Assembly (NCBI GenBank): GCA_020630435.1
Contig: JAHDBJ010000011.1
Location: 62,001-126,000 of the forward strand
Reading direction: 5' to 3'
From: Saprospiraceae bacterium
Lineage (GTDB): Bacteria; Bacteroidota; Bacteroidia; Chitinophagales; Saprospiraceae
Length of the DNA stretch: 64,000 nt
The notes beneath the pieces are model-generated. The model saw only the letters and a list, made by a program, of their open reading frames with translations. It made no database searches and was not told where the DNA came from. Below are positions 9,094-18,731 of this stretch, in pieces. Position numbers and translations under genes: made by a program. Positions within the stretch are counted from its first letter, which is position 1. Each line of letters begins with the position of its first letter.

Positions 9094-9320
9094 GGTATTC
9101 GAATTTTAGAAATAAAAGCCTAGAACCTATTTTGAGCCAATAATAGGATTTTTGTTTAGATATTTAATCAGATAATGCTCTTTTTTTATAGACAGGATAA
9201 ATTGTTCGTACCTAAACCCTAAAGTAAAACATTATAGGTTTAAATCTTGCCTAGAATTATAAATGATAGAATTATGACAAAAACCCTTTTATATAGTGAA
9301 CAAGTTATACGGAAAAGCGT

Positions 9321-9328
9321 TATATTTG
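9321..9328 (+). promoter_or_regulatory. Bacteroidota -7 promoter box for the isc operon
   Basis: TATATTTG matches TAnnTTTG and lies 41 bp before the iscS start, followed by CAG as a likely initiation region. No convincing -33 box is seen. Confidence 0.55.
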
Positions 9329-9369
9329 CAGTATTAAGATTAAATCTAAATAAAAATAGATAAGACTAA

Positions 9370-10593
9370 ATGAATAAGAATACACTAATATACTTAGATA
9401 ATAATGCTACAACTCCTTGTGACCCTAGAGTAGTGGATGAGATGCTTCCATTTTTTTACCAAAAACCAGGTAATGCAGCAAGTAGAAACCATCCTTATGG
9501 TTGGCAAGCAGAGGAGGCAGTAGATTATGCTAGAGAGCAAATTGCTAAATTAATTGGTGCAGACGAGAAGGAAATTATATTTACTTCGGGAGCTACAGAA
9601 TCAGATAATCTAGCTATTAAAGGGGTTTTTGAAATGTATAAACGCAAAGGCAATCATATTATTACCCTTGAAACAGAGCATAAGGCAGTCTTAGATGCTT
9701 GTCAAAAAGTAGAGAAGATAGGTGGAGAGGTAACCTATTTGAAAGTTAAAAGAGATGGTTTAGTAGATTTAGCAGAATTGGAAGCAGCTATAAAGCCAAA
9801 TACGATTCTTATTTCTATTATGTATGCTAATAATGAAACAGGTGTTATCCAACCGATGAAAGCGATAGGTGAAATCTGTGAAAAACATGGTGTATTGTTT
9901 ATGAGCGATATTACGCAAGCTGCAGGTAAGATTCCTGTAGATGTGAAAGCATTGGGGATACATTTAGCAGCTTTTACAGGACATAAAATGTATGGTCCTA
10001 AAGGAATTGGTGCGTTATTTGTCAATCGTAAAAAACCTAGGGTAAAGGTAACTGCTCAAATGGATGGGGGAGGACATGAAAGAGGAATGCGTTCTGGAAC
10101 GTTAAATGTGCCAGGTATTGTTGGTTTTGGTAAAGCTGCTGAAATCGCCTTAAAAGAAATGAATGATGATGCGGCACGTTTGAGTAAACTAAGAGATAAA
10201 TTACAAAGCGCATTGATGGCTAATCTAGAAGAGGTTGTTATTAATGGAAATGAAGAACATAGAATGCCTCATGTTACAAATATGTCATTCAAGCATGTTG
10301 AAGGAGAAGGATTAATGATGACATTCAATCAAAATATTGCTGTTTCGTCAGGTTCTGCTTGCACGTCAGCTTCTTTAGAGCCTTCTTATGTCTTAAAAGC
10401 TTTAGGTTTGGGAGATGATTTGGCACACTCTTCTATTCGATTTAGCTTAGGGCGGTTTACGACAGATGAAGAGGTAGAGCACGCTATAGAAGCAGTGACT
10501 GCTGGAGTGAACCATATGAGAGATTTGAGCCCTATATGGGAAATGTATAAAGAAGGGGTAGATCTAGAATCTATAGAATGGAGTGAGCATTAA
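9370..10593 (+). CDS. iscS: Cysteine desulfurase IscS
   Basis: A 407-aa PLP-dependent cysteine desulfurase that moves sulfur from L-cysteine to IscU for Fe-S cluster assembly in the cytoplasm. Visible features are the N-terminal [16 protein letters not shown], the [12 protein letters not shown] cofactor-phosphate region, and the PLP lysine in [11 protein letters not shown] (near residue 206). The active cysteine is in the mobile loop [17 protein letters not shown] (near residue 331), the IscS/group I form. The length matches the family (about 400 aa). It is the first gene of an operon with the scaffold and A-type carrier genes, with a gap of 48 nt to iscU. No iscR regulator or hscAB gene is present nearby. 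Confidence 0.95.
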   Translation: MNKNTLIYLDNNATTPCDPRVVDEMLPFFYQKPGNAASRNHPYGWQAEEAVDYAREQIAKLIGADEKEIIFTSGATESDNLAIKGVFEMYKRKGNHIITLETEHKAVLDACQKVEKIGGEVTYLKVKRDGLVDLAELEAAIKPNTILISIMYANNETGVIQPMKAIGEICEKHGVLFMSDITQAAGKIPVDVKALGIHLAAFTGHKMYGPKGIGALFVNRKKPRVKVTAQMDGGGHERGMRSGTLNVPGIVGFGKAAEIALKEMNDDAARLSKLRDKLQSALMANLEEVVINGNEEHRMPHVTNMSFKHVEGEGLMMTFNQNIAVSSGSACTSASLEPSYVLKALGLGDDLAHSSIRFSLGRFTTDEEVEHAIEAVTAGVNHMRDLSPIWEMYKEGVDLESIEWSEH

Positions 10594-10641
10594 GATGGCT
10601 TAGTTATTGATCATTTTTTATAAAAAGAAAATTATTAAATC

Positions 10642-11055
10642 ATGGCATATTCAGATAAAGTATTAGAGCATTTTAAACATCCTAAAAATGTAGGAACACT
10701 TGATAAAAGTAAAAAAAGTGTAGGTACAGGATTAGTTGGTGCACCAGAGTGTGGCGATGTGATGCGTTTACAAATAGAAGTAGATGATAATACAGGAGTA
10801 ATAAAGGATGCTAAATTTAAAACCTTTGGTTGCGGCTCTGCAATTGCTTCTTCTTCTCTAGCTACAGAATGGCTTAAAGGTAAGACAGTAGATCAAGCGT
10901 TGGCTATTGATAATATGGACATTGTTGAAGAGTTGGCTTTACCGCCTGTGAAAATCCACTGTTCTGTTCTTGCTGAAGATGCAATAAAGTCTGCTATTAA
11001 AGATTATCAAGAAAAAAATGGTCTAGAAGTTACTGTAGAAGATACACATCACTAG
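10642..11055 (+). CDS. iscU: Fe-S cluster scaffold IscU
   Basis: A 137-aa scaffold protein on which [2Fe-2S] clusters are built with sulfur from IscS. All three ligand cysteines are present, in GAPECGDVM (near residue 37), FGCGSAIASSS (near 63) and HCSVLAEDAI (near 107). The conserved Asp of ECGD is kept. The chaperone-binding LPPVK motif, seen as LALPPVKIHCS, is also present, suggesting that an HscA/HscB system exists elsewhere. It lies between iscS and iscA in the same direction. Confidence 0.95.
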   Translation: MAYSDKVLEHFKHPKNVGTLDKSKKSVGTGLVGAPECGDVMRLQIEVDDNTGVIKDAKFKTFGCGSAIASSSLATEWLKGKTVDQALAIDNMDIVEELALPPVKIHCSVLAEDAIKSAIKDYQEKNGLEVTVEDTHH

Positions 11056-11102
11056 AATCTATAGTATTAATAATATGCTTTTTTTAATTTTAATGTGGAC
11101 TT

Positions 11103-11429
11103 ATGTTATTTGTATCGGATAACGCTAAACAGAAAATCGATGAGATTCGTCAAACGGAAAAACTTACGGAGGACTATTTCGTCCGTGTTTCTGTAACGAG
11201 TGGAGGGTGTTCTGGACTTTCTTATCAAATGGATTTTGATAATGAGTCTCAAGAAAAAGATCAAATATTTGAAGATAACGGTGTGAAAGTTGTCACCGAT
11301 CTTAAAAGCTTTCTTTATTTGTGTAATACAACATTAGATTTTTCTGGAGGCTTAAACGGGAAAGGGTTTTATTTTAATAACCCGAATGCTAGTCGCACCT
11401 GTGGCTGTGGGGAAAGTTTTGCTGTGTAG
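11103..11429 (+). CDS. iscA: A-type Fe-S carrier protein IscA/HesB family
   Basis: A 108-aa A-type carrier that passes Fe-S clusters to target proteins. The three family cysteines are in the expected places: TSGGCSGLSY (Cys36) and the C-terminal TCGCGESF (Cys100, Cys102). The length is usual for IscA/ErpA/SufA; the sequence alone does not separate these. Co-location with iscS and iscU supports iscA. It is the last gene of the operon, and a strong terminator follows at 11467-11506. Confidence 0.9.
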   Translation: MLFVSDNAKQKIDEIRQTEKLTEDYFVRVSVTSGGCSGLSYQMDFDNESQEKDQIFEDNGVKVVTDLKSFLYLCNTTLDFSGGLNGKGFYFNNPNASRTCGCGESFAV

Positions 11430-11466
11430 AAAGTAGAATAAGCTTAATAAATAAATAGTATAATAG

Positions 11467-11506
11467 AAATGCGAAGTAATCAATATATCATTACTTCGCA
11501 TTTTTT
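11467..11506 (+). terminator. Strong intrinsic terminator of the isc operon
   Basis: Perfect 14-bp stem AAATGCGAAGTAAT (11467-11480) with its complement at 11490-11503, a 9-nt loop and a T run. Confidence 0.9.
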
Positions 11507-11538
11507 ATAGAAATTGTTGGATATTTATATACAACAAT

Positions 11539-11564
11539 AGGCTATCTCAATAGTTGAAATAGCC
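11539..11564 (-). terminator. Hairpin downstream of the convergent adhesin gene
   Basis: AGGCTAT-c-TCAA pairs with TTGA-a-ATAGCCT across a 2-nt loop. The T tract on the minus strand is weak, so this may be an RNA-end stabiliser and not a classical terminator. Confidence 0.5.
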
Positions 11565-11592
11565 TAGTAAACCTTCATATTAATTCTAATCC

Positions 11593-12873
11593 TTAGCGAG
11601 TGATGTGTACCCAACCACTCATTTTTTCTTTTTTACTATCTCCTAATTCAATAAGGTAGAAATAATTTCCAGATGGTAAAACCTGTCCTTTCCAAGTTCC
11701 ATCCCAATTGTTTTTATACGTTCCTTTTTCACTACTAAACACTAAATTACCCCAAATATTAAAAACAGAGATTTTGCTATTAGGGTAAGCTCCAAGCCCA
11801 CTGATTTGAAAATAATCGTTTTTCCCATCATTATTAGGAGAAAAACCATTGAAAACTTTAATCTCTCCACAAATAACAGTAATGTAAACGGTAGCTGTAG
11901 CGCAACCATGTTCATTACAAACCTCATAAACAAAACTGTCATCACCACAATATTCGTCATCAGGAGTATAGGTGAAAGTATAATCTAGATTTTGTTCAAC
12001 TACACCATTAGAAGCTTCGGAAACTATTTTTAAGGCAGTAACTTGCTCTACAGCCTGATCATTGAGGAGTATACTTATGATTTCAGACCCCTCTAACCTT
12101 ACTTCTAGCTCATCATCTGCAGGGATAGGTGGCTGATTTCCACAAGCAACGGTAATGGTTATCATATCTTGACAACCTTCACTATCTTCGAATACAATTT
12201 CATGAATTCCTGCACTTAAACTTATATCTGTTCCTAGAGCAGTTAATCCACTATTTGCTGAAAGTTGAATATATTGCCCAGGAATTTGAAGTTGTTCAAT
12301 ATTCATAATACCATACTCCATATTTTTATCTCCACCTACAATTACCTTTACGGTTGAATTTTGTTTCCAATTGCCTGTTGGATTCCAAAGATTCATAGAA
12401 TCTACTAAAGCTTCAGCATTTTCAAATTGACCACTATACGTTTGACCATCTACTAACCAAGACTCCATATGAAAAGGACCAGCATTTCCTTGACCTAGCA
12501 AGGAGAAGTAAGAATAGTTTATCAATGTATCTAAATTACAGGCGGCATAACCATTTTCATAAAACTCACCATTGTCATAAACTGTATAAGAGGGAATGTC
12601 CTCTAGAAAAACAGGAAGACAAATGATGGCCTCATCACTACAATCTTCTATGAATACAGATTGCTCTTCTATTTCTAAAATATTACATTGTCCAAGCAAG
12701 TTGCCTTGGTAAAGCAATAAAAAAAGTGTGGATAAAAAAATATGTAATAGTCTATTCACGTTTAACCATTTTATACCGATTATTGAAATACGCTTCAACT
12801 TTAACATATTACAAAAACCATGCAAAAGTTTATAAAAGTGTTTGTTTTTTAATGTTTTTTTATTTAAAGGCAC
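11593..12873 (-). CDS. T9SS type B secreted adhesin-like protein
   Basis: The longest frame gives 426 aa, but the signal peptide (LLHIFLSTLFLLLYQGNLLGQ) starts only about 40 residues in. The real start is therefore probably the ATG at 12807 or the GTG just before the signal core. The mature protein is Cys-rich and contains a beta-sandwich repeat of the Ig/cadherin-like type (about residues 245-335, ILLNDQAV, YTFTYTPDDEYCGDDSFVYEVC). A gliding-motility-associated T9SS type B tail follows (FNGFSPNNDGKNDYFQISGL, VFNIWGNLVF, NNWDGTWKG, LPSGNYFYLIEL). It is likely exported to the cell surface or medium. The binding partner is unknown. Confidence 0.85.
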   Translation of the reverse strand: MPLNKKTLKNKHFYKLLHGFCNMLKLKRISIIGIKWLNVNRLLHIFLSTLFLLLYQGNLLGQCNILEIEEQSVFIEDCSDEAIICLPVFLEDIPSYTVYDNGEFYENGYAACNLDTLINYSYFSLLGQGNAGPFHMESWLVDGQTYSGQFENAEALVDSMNLWNPTGNWKQNSTVKVIVGGDKNMEYGIMNIEQLQIPGQYIQLSANSGLTALGTDISLSAGIHEIVFEDSEGCQDMITITVACGNQPPIPADDELEVRLEGSEIISILLNDQAVEQVTALKIVSEASNGVVEQNLDYTFTYTPDDEYCGDDSFVYEVCNEHGCATATVYITVICGEIKVFNGFSPNNDGKNDYFQISGLGAYPNSKISVFNIWGNLVFSSEKGTYKNNWDGTWKGQVLPSGNYFYLIELGDSKKEKMSGWVHITR

Positions 12874-13025
12874 TTGTTTTATAGAAAACGGTACGTTTTA
12901 TTTATTATGAAGTATAGAGGTCAAAATTTTAAGCATGAGGCTTTATTGTAATGTTTATAAATAAAGGGTCACAAAAAGAGTTCAATTTTATGCTTTTTAA
13001 AAGTATAAGAAATCAAAGAGTATAC

Positions 13026-14786
13026 TTAACTAATTTTCCGCATTCTAAGATTTTGGGGTGTTACTTCTAAGTATTCATCTTCTCCGATATATTCCATTGC
13101 CTCTTCTAATGAAAAATTAATTTTCGGAGCTATTCGCATATTATCATCAGAACCAGCAGCACGCATATTATTTAGTTTCTTGCCTTTGATTACATTGATT
13201 TCTAAATCATTGGATCTAGCATTTTCTCCTATTACTTGTCCTTTGTAAACCTGTTCTCCAGGTTCTATAAAAAACTTACCTCTATCTTGTAAACGATCAA
13301 TGGCATATGCTAATGCTTGACCTGTTTCCATAGAGACTAAAGAACCATTGAATCGACCAGCAATATCACCTTTATATGGCTCATAAGTCGTAAAACGGTG
13401 AGTCATCACAGCAGTACCAGCAGTAGCAGTTAGTATATTATTTCTTAAACCAATTAGACCTCTAGAAGGTATAGAAAATTCAAGATGTTGTAAATCTCCT
13501 TTTGGCTCCATTACGAGTAAATCGCCTTTACGTTTAGTAACTAACTCTATAGCTTTACCAGAATAGGTTTCAGGTACATCGATTACTAAGGTTTCATAAG
13601 GTTCATGTTTTTGCCCATCAATTTCTTTAATAATGACTTGTGGTTTACCAACTTGTAACTCATAACCCTCTCTTCTCATTGTTTCTATTAAAACCGATAA
13701 ATGCAAGATACCTCGACCAAAAACGTTAAATTTATCTTCTTTATCGGTTTCATGTACTCGGAGAGCTAGGTTTTTTTCAGTTTCTTTGAAAAGTCTATCT
13801 CGTAGATGCCTAGAAGTAACAAACTTACCTTCTTTTCCAAAAAAAGGAGAGTTATTAATTGTAAATAACATACTCATCGTTGGATTATCGACTTCAATTC
13901 TCGGTAAAGCCTCAGGGTTGTCTAAGTCGGAGATAGTATCTCCGATTTCAAAATCATCTAAACCAACTAATGCACAAAGATCACCACTTCTAACTTTACT
14001 AACCTTTTCCCTGCCTAAACCTTTAAAGACAAACAATTCTTTGATACGAACTTTTTTATTTTTATCTTTTTTACAAAGAATATAATCTTTGCCGGATTCC
14101 AAGTCTCCTCTGTACACCCTACCAATTGCGATACGACCAATGAAATTGGAAAAATCTAAAGAAGTGATCTGCATCTGAGGAATGCCCTCTCTATAAGGAG
14201 CTTCTGGAATTTTTTCTAGAATAGTGTCTAAAAGAGGTTGTATGTTATCGGTCTTTTTGCGCCAATCTGTACTCATCCAACCATATTTAGAAGAACCATA
14301 TATTGTCGGGAAATCTAGTTGATCTTCTGTTGCATCCAATGCAAACATAAGATCAAAAACTTGCTCATGTACTTCGTCAGGAGTACAGTTTTCTTTATCC
14401 ACTTTGTTCACAACCACAATAGGTTTGAGTCCTAGTTCTAGTGCTTTGCTTAAGACAAATCTTGTCTGAGGCATCGCTCCCTCAAAAGCATCAACCAATA
14501 ACAATACCCCATCGGCCATTTTTAATACCCGTTCAACTTCTCCGCCAAAATCAGCGTGACCAGGTGTATCTATAATATTGATTTTTACATCTTTATAGTT
14601 TACAGAAACATTTTTAGATAAAATCGTTATTCCTCTTTCTCGCTCTAGGTCATTATTATCCAAAAGAAGTTCTCCATGCTCTTTATGAGAAGCTAAAATC
14701 TTACACTCTTCTATTATTTTATCCACTAGTGTCGTTTTGCCATGGTCGACGTGAGCAATAATCGCAATATTTCTAATTGATTCCAT
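13026..14786 (-). CDS. typA: Ribosome-associated translational GTPase TypA/BipA
   Basis: A 586-aa translational GTPase of the EF-G-like superfamily that binds ribosomes and helps 50S assembly under stress. Visible G-motifs are G1 AHVDHGKTT (residues 11-19), switch/G2 RERGITILSKNV, G3 DTPGHADFGGE and G4 NKVDKEN. The BipA-type domain order continues with GRIAIGRVYRGDL, the EF-G III/V-like part (LHLSVLIETMRREGYEL) and the C-terminal BipA domain (GLIGLRNNILTATAGTAVM, KKLNNMRAAGSDD). It is slightly shorter than the usual 600-610 aa, but all domains seem intact. It is transcribed alone from a TACTTTTG box at 14854-14861. Confidence 0.95.
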   Translation of the reverse strand: MESIRNIAIIAHVDHGKTTLVDKIIEECKILASHKEHGELLLDNNDLERERGITILSKNVSVNYKDVKINIIDTPGHADFGGEVERVLKMADGVLLLVDAFEGAMPQTRFVLSKALELGLKPIVVVNKVDKENCTPDEVHEQVFDLMFALDATEDQLDFPTIYGSSKYGWMSTDWRKKTDNIQPLLDTILEKIPEAPYREGIPQMQITSLDFSNFIGRIAIGRVYRGDLESGKDYILCKKDKNKKVRIKELFVFKGLGREKVSKVRSGDLCALVGLDDFEIGDTISDLDNPEALPRIEVDNPTMSMLFTINNSPFFGKEGKFVTSRHLRDRLFKETEKNLALRVHETDKEDKFNVFGRGILHLSVLIETMRREGYELQVGKPQVIIKEIDGQKHEPYETLVIDVPETYSGKAIELVTKRKGDLLVMEPKGDLQHLEFSIPSRGLIGLRNNILTATAGTAVMTHRFTTYEPYKGDIAGRFNGSLVSMETGQALAYAIDRLQDRGKFFIEPGEQVYKGQVIGENARSNDLEINVIKGKKLNNMRAAGSDDNMRIAPKINFSLEEAMEYIGEDEYLEVTPQNLRMRKIS

Positions 14787-14853
14787 TCGTATTCTAATTT
14801 ATATTTTAGCCAAAAAAGCCAAGTTATTTTTGTGACTATCTTATTTAAGGGTG

Positions 14854-14861
14854 CAAAAGTA
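14854..14861 (-). promoter_or_regulatory. Bacteroidota -7 promoter box for typA
   Basis: On the minus strand it reads TACTTTTG followed by CA, matching TAnnTTTG, 68 bp before the typA start. Confidence 0.5.
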
Positions 14862-14956
14862 GAATTGTTTATTGTTTTTAAATAATATTTTATCTCATTT
14901 TAAAATTTAAGTCTGTTAAAAAACTATTTTTACACAAAAAATAACACTTTAGTAAC

Positions 14957-16387
14957 ATGGATTTAAATAAAGAAAGGTTTATAAATCAATACGGTATAGC
15001 ATTGGCTTTGTTGCTTGTTTTTATTTTTATTCTTTTTAAAATACCCTATTTAAATTATCCTTTTTTTTGGGATGAGGCATGGGTATATGCTCCTGCTATA
15101 CAAATGATGGCAGAAAATGGACCAAGTCTTCATGCTTCGGTCATTCCTGTTGAATATTCAAGGGGACATCCTTTGCTTTTTCACTTTTTAGGTGGTATCT
15201 GGATTAATATTTTTGGAAACAGCCTAATCTCGATCCATGCTTTTCCTTTAGCCATTTCAGGACTTTTACTTTTTCTGATGTATAAATTCTCAGCTGATTT
15301 ATTGAGTCCAATATCGGGTTTATATGCACTAGTTTTTTTAGGTGTACAAAGTATCTTTTTTACTCAAGCAACATTTGTATTACCTGAGGTTTTGGTAGCG
15401 CTTTTGAGTTTGGTAGGTTTATATTTTTATGCAAGAGGAAAATGGTATGGCTATATGTTAAGTATTGCTTGTCTATTGATGACGAAAGAATCAGGATTTA
15501 CGCTTCTCGCTGCTCTAGGGCTTTGGGAACTTGTCAAATTAGTCATATATGGCAAAAGTTATTTTTCTCAGCTTGTCATTTTTACTCTTTTTTCAGGAGT
15601 AGCACTTATTCCACTGTTTATCTTTTTTTTATTACAATATCAACATTATGGTTGGGTTCTCTACCCTGAACATACAGGGATGATAAGCATGGATTTCAAT
15701 CATATTTGGACTATTTTTAAAAATAGTCTAGAATTTGTTTTTTGGAGTCAAGGAAAGTATATCTATTGTCTCTTCCTTGTGTTAAGTTTAAGCTATTCTT
15801 TTTATAAAAAAAGAAAACAACCCATAAGGGAAATAGTCTTTATATCTATCTTGTTTTTGCTTATTTATTTGGTTTTTACTGCTATGAATTTTTATACTAC
15901 TCGTTATTTGTTAGCGGTACTTCCACCTATGTTCTTAGTCGCATTTTTTGCTATAGAAAAGGCATTCCAAAATCAAAAAATCATTTTTCACTTAGGATGT
16001 ATATTGACAATTGTAATGAGTTTCTATTTTACGCTTTTTAATAATGAAAGTATTCGAGATATTCATCTAAATTATTTGGATGCAGTTAAAGTTGAACAAG
16101 AAGGAATTAATTTTTTGCAAAAAAATTATCCAAGCACTCGTATAGGTACGTTTTTTCTTACTCAGACCAATTTGACGATTTCAAAAGCTAGATATTTAGA
16201 AAAAAATAAAATATATAAGGATGTTACATGGGGAATAGAACAAAACCCTGAATTATTAGTACTCAATAATCTGGATGCTTCTAGTGTCGGATATAAGGAT
16301 ACCAAATTGAAAGAAGGACGATTAAAATTGATAAAGCGATTTGAGCATAATCGAGCATGGTTTGAAATTTATGAAGTTCTAAAGTAA
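14957..16387 (+). CDS. GT-C fold membrane glycosyltransferase (ArnT/PMT, GT39/GT83-like)
   Basis: A 476-aa polytopic membrane protein with about 11 hydrophobic helices. The first periplasmic loop carries FFWDEAWVYAPA (near residue 36), the acidic motif of GT-C enzymes such as ArnT, PMT and dolichyl-phosphate-mannose transferases. A conserved YSRGHPLLFHFLGGIW follows. These enzymes use a polyprenyl-phosphate sugar donor to glycosylate lipids or proteins on the outer face of the inner membrane. The C-terminal 90 residues are soluble. The acceptor cannot be told from the sequence, and there is no glycan cluster around it. Confidence 0.8.
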   Translation: MDLNKERFINQYGIALALLLVFIFILFKIPYLNYPFFWDEAWVYAPAIQMMAENGPSLHASVIPVEYSRGHPLLFHFLGGIWINIFGNSLISIHAFPLAISGLLLFLMYKFSADLLSPISGLYALVFLGVQSIFFTQATFVLPEVLVALLSLVGLYFYARGKWYGYMLSIACLLMTKESGFTLLAALGLWELVKLVIYGKSYFSQLVIFTLFSGVALIPLFIFFLLQYQHYGWVLYPEHTGMISMDFNHIWTIFKNSLEFVFWSQGKYIYCLFLVLSLSYSFYKKRKQPIREIVFISILFLLIYLVFTAMNFYTTRYLLAVLPPMFLVAFFAIEKAFQNQKIIFHLGCILTIVMSFYFTLFNNESIRDIHLNYLDAVKVEQEGINFLQKNYPSTRIGTFFLTQTNLTISKARYLEKNKIYKDVTWGIEQNPELLVLNNLDASSVGYKDTKLKEGRLKLIKRFEHNRAWFEIYEVLK

Positions 16388-16438
16388 TGCAATTGAGTTT
16401 ATTGATAAATAAGAAAAGGGTAAAATAGTTTTTAAAAG

Positions 16439-17152
16439 ATGGCAAAATCAAGAAATAGAGGAAAAGAAAGTAAAGATGATTTATTATTTGGGACAGTTAA
16501 AGCTAAAACAAAATTAAAAGAAGCGGTAAAAGATATGTCTTACTTACTTTCACGTGGATATGGTGAACGCTCGTCCTTGCAGCTTGTAGGCAATCGTTAC
16601 CGCTTAAATGTACGACAACAGAAAGCCCTACAAGGAATGACGGCTTCAGAGGAACAACTGGAACGTCGAAAATCAACCCATTTTTTTAAAGAAGAATTAA
16701 AACATAAAGTCATAGCAATAGATGGTTTTAATCTTTTGATTATTATAGAAAGTGCTTTGTCAGGAGCATATCTATTTAAAGGTCAAGACGGTTGTTATCG
16801 AGACTTATCTAGTGTACATGGGACATATAAGCGAGTGGTTCAAACAGAACGAGCTTTAAAACTTATTGGAAATACCTTAGAATCTTTAGAAGTAGAGAAG
16901 GTCTTATGGATATTGGATCGTCCAGTATCAAATAGTGGGCGTTTAAAACAATTGATGTTAGAAATTGCTGCTCAATATGATTATAACTGGAGCGTATTAC
17001 TTGATTATAACCCAGATAAACTACTAGCAATGAGCAATGATGTTGTGGTGAGTTCTGATGCTTGGGTACTTGATCGAGCTAATCAATGGTTTAATCTTGT
17101 AGCTTATATGCTTAAGCAAAGTGGAATCGAGTTTTTTGAAGTATCGAATTGA
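16439..17152 (+). CDS. DUF434 domain protein
   Basis: A 237-aa cytoplasmic protein. The N-terminal half contains the DUF434 signature (YLLSRGYGERSSLQLVGNRY, then RQQKALQGM, about residues 40-75). The second half begins VIAIDGFNLLIIIESALSG (about residue 92), and its acidic/hydrophobic strand resembles PIN/NYN-type nuclease-like folds (DUF5616). Further acidic residues are in WILDRPVSNSG and VVSSDAWVLDRA. The family is widespread in bacteria and archaea without an assigned function. Nuclease activity is inference from the fold. Confidence 0.8.
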   Translation: MAKSRNRGKESKDDLLFGTVKAKTKLKEAVKDMSYLLSRGYGERSSLQLVGNRYRLNVRQQKALQGMTASEEQLERRKSTHFFKEELKHKVIAIDGFNLLIIIESALSGAYLFKGQDGCYRDLSSVHGTYKRVVQTERALKLIGNTLESLEVEKVLWILDRPVSNSGRLKQLMLEIAAQYDYNWSVLLDYNPDKLLAMSNDVVVSSDAWVLDRANQWFNLVAYMLKQSGIEFFEVSN

Positions 17153-17307
17153 TAGGACTTTAGGTTTTTGATAGTTTATTTTGAATATGTTATAACAATA
17201 TTCTTTTTAAAAAGAAACATTATTCGGTAAAAAGAAATTAGGGAGATAATTCTAATCAATTTCTAAAATATTTTACCTTTAGTTTAAATATCCTATATTT
17301 ATTTAAG

Positions 17308-17464
17308 GAAGTTATTCAAAAATGACTGCTGAACTTATTAAAATTGAATTTTTGTTTCCCTTGTACTTTTTTAGAGCTGTATGGTTAAGCTATAGAATAA
17401 AAAAAGTAAAAAAGTAAACAAAAAGGTTTTTTCAGAAGCCAGTAAGCTATTTTTGAACGACTTG
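17308..17464. mobile_element. Internally deleted IS/MITE related to the 6834-7501 element
   Basis: The left end GAAGTTATTCAAAAATG and the inverted right end CTATTTTTGAACGACTT bound 157 bp without coding capacity. The first 85 bp closely match the left end of the IS remnant at 6834 (shared CTTATTAAAATTGAATTTTT and TTTTTTAGAGCTGTAT). It appears to be a non-autonomous derivative mobilised, or left over, from the same IS. It occupies most of the 372-bp gap between the DUF434 and ATP-grasp-like genes. Confidence 0.7.
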
Positions 17465-17524
17465 AAAATGTCATCGGTCTTAAAAGGTATTCTAATCAAT
17501 TATTAACTATTTCACGTATTTAAA

Positions 17525-18718
17525 ATGGTCACTAATATTCGTAGTAGCTATAACGGGGATTTTTCGACTGAAAAGTATCAAGAATTTCTGAGCTATATTT
17601 ATAATAAATACAATCACAAACCTTCATTTAGAATAGGAGAGACACCTGTTTTTGTTTCGAAGGATTTAAAAGAAAAACTTTTCGCAGCGTGTGAAGAAAT
17701 TGCAGATGTTATATGTCAAGATAACTTTAAAGAATTGACTGTAGGAGCAGTTTCTGATGGACAATATGTACCGAATGAGGATGCTCATACGACCTTCTTA
17801 CAAATGGATTTTGGAATTTGTATAGATGAAAATGGTGAATTAATTCCACAACTTATAGAGGCTCAGGGCTTTCCATCGTTGTATTTTTTTCAGCATTTAT
17901 TGGCAAAAGCCTATTCAAAATATTTTGATATTCCTTCCAATTATTCTCATTTGTTTGGTGATTTGGATGATACTGCTTATTTGGCGCTTTTGAAAAAAGT
18001 GATAGTTGGAAATAGCAAACCTGAAAATGTTGTTTTATTGGAAATAGAACCTTCTAAACAGACGACACAAATTGATTTTTTAGCTACACAAGATGTATTG
18101 GGGATCAAAGTACTTTGTGTAAGTGACTTGAAGGTAGATGGTAAAGATTTATATTATCTTGATGATAGAGGAGAACGGGTGGCTGTTCATAAAATTTATA
18201 ATCGTGTAATTTTTGATGAATTAGTACAAAGAGATGATTTAAAAAGAACTTTTCAGTTTACAGAAGAAGTGAATGTAGAGTGGATAGGACATCCCAATTG
18301 GTTTTTTAGAATTAGTAAATACACCCTTCCTTTTTTAAAAAGTCAATATGTGCCTGATACATTCTTTTTAGAGGGTTTAGAGAAGTATCCAGAAGACTTA
18401 GAAAATTATGTTCTTAAACCGCTTTATTCCTTTGCTGGAGCTGGAGTGAAATTACACATTACAGCTAAAGATTTAGACAAAATCGAAGATAGAAAAAATT
18501 ACATCTTACAAAAGAAGGTATCTTATGCTCCACTCGTTCAAACACCTGATATCCCTGCTAAATGCGAGATTAGGATGTTGATGCTTTGGGAGAAAGAGGC
18601 TGCTAGACCCCGTATCATTAATAATTTAGCTCGTTTGAGTAAGGGGGAGATGATAGGTGTTCGGTACAATAAAGATAAGGAATGGGTAGGGGCTAGTGTT
18701 TGTTTTTTTGAAAAATAA
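17525..18718 (+). CDS. ATP-grasp-like hypothetical protein
   Basis: A 397-aa cytoplasmic protein without signal or membrane segment. It has an N-terminal alpha/beta part with MDFGICIDENGELIPQLIEAQ and a mid part with ILQ-type strands. The C-terminal half has YVLKPLYSFAGAGVKLHIT (about residues 298-317) followed by YILQKKVSYAPLV and AKCEIRMLMLWE. A KP-x-Gly-rich-loop, a strand 'ILQ-K/E' and an acidic strand make the layout of ATP-grasp ligases. I infer an ATP-dependent carboxylate-amine ligase fold with unknown substrates. It lies 13 nt before the next gene, so probably in one operon. Confidence 0.65.
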   Translation: MVTNIRSSYNGDFSTEKYQEFLSYIYNKYNHKPSFRIGETPVFVSKDLKEKLFAACEEIADVICQDNFKELTVGAVSDGQYVPNEDAHTTFLQMDFGICIDENGELIPQLIEAQGFPSLYFFQHLLAKAYSKYFDIPSNYSHLFGDLDDTAYLALLKKVIVGNSKPENVVLLEIEPSKQTTQIDFLATQDVLGIKVLCVSDLKVDGKDLYYLDDRGERVAVHKIYNRVIFDELVQRDDLKRTFQFTEEVNVEWIGHPNWFFRISKYTLPFLKSQYVPDTFFLEGLEKYPEDLENYVLKPLYSFAGAGVKLHITAKDLDKIEDRKNYILQKKVSYAPLVQTPDIPAKCEIRMLMLWEKEAARPRIINNLARLSKGEMIGVRYNKDKEWVGASVCFFEK

Positions 18719-18731
18719 TGCGTTTTAGTTC

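Noticed and set aside
9094-9369. TPP or NAD riboswitch upstream of pnuC
   Set aside because: No conserved TPP aptamer segments or other known riboswitch core could be found on the minus strand.
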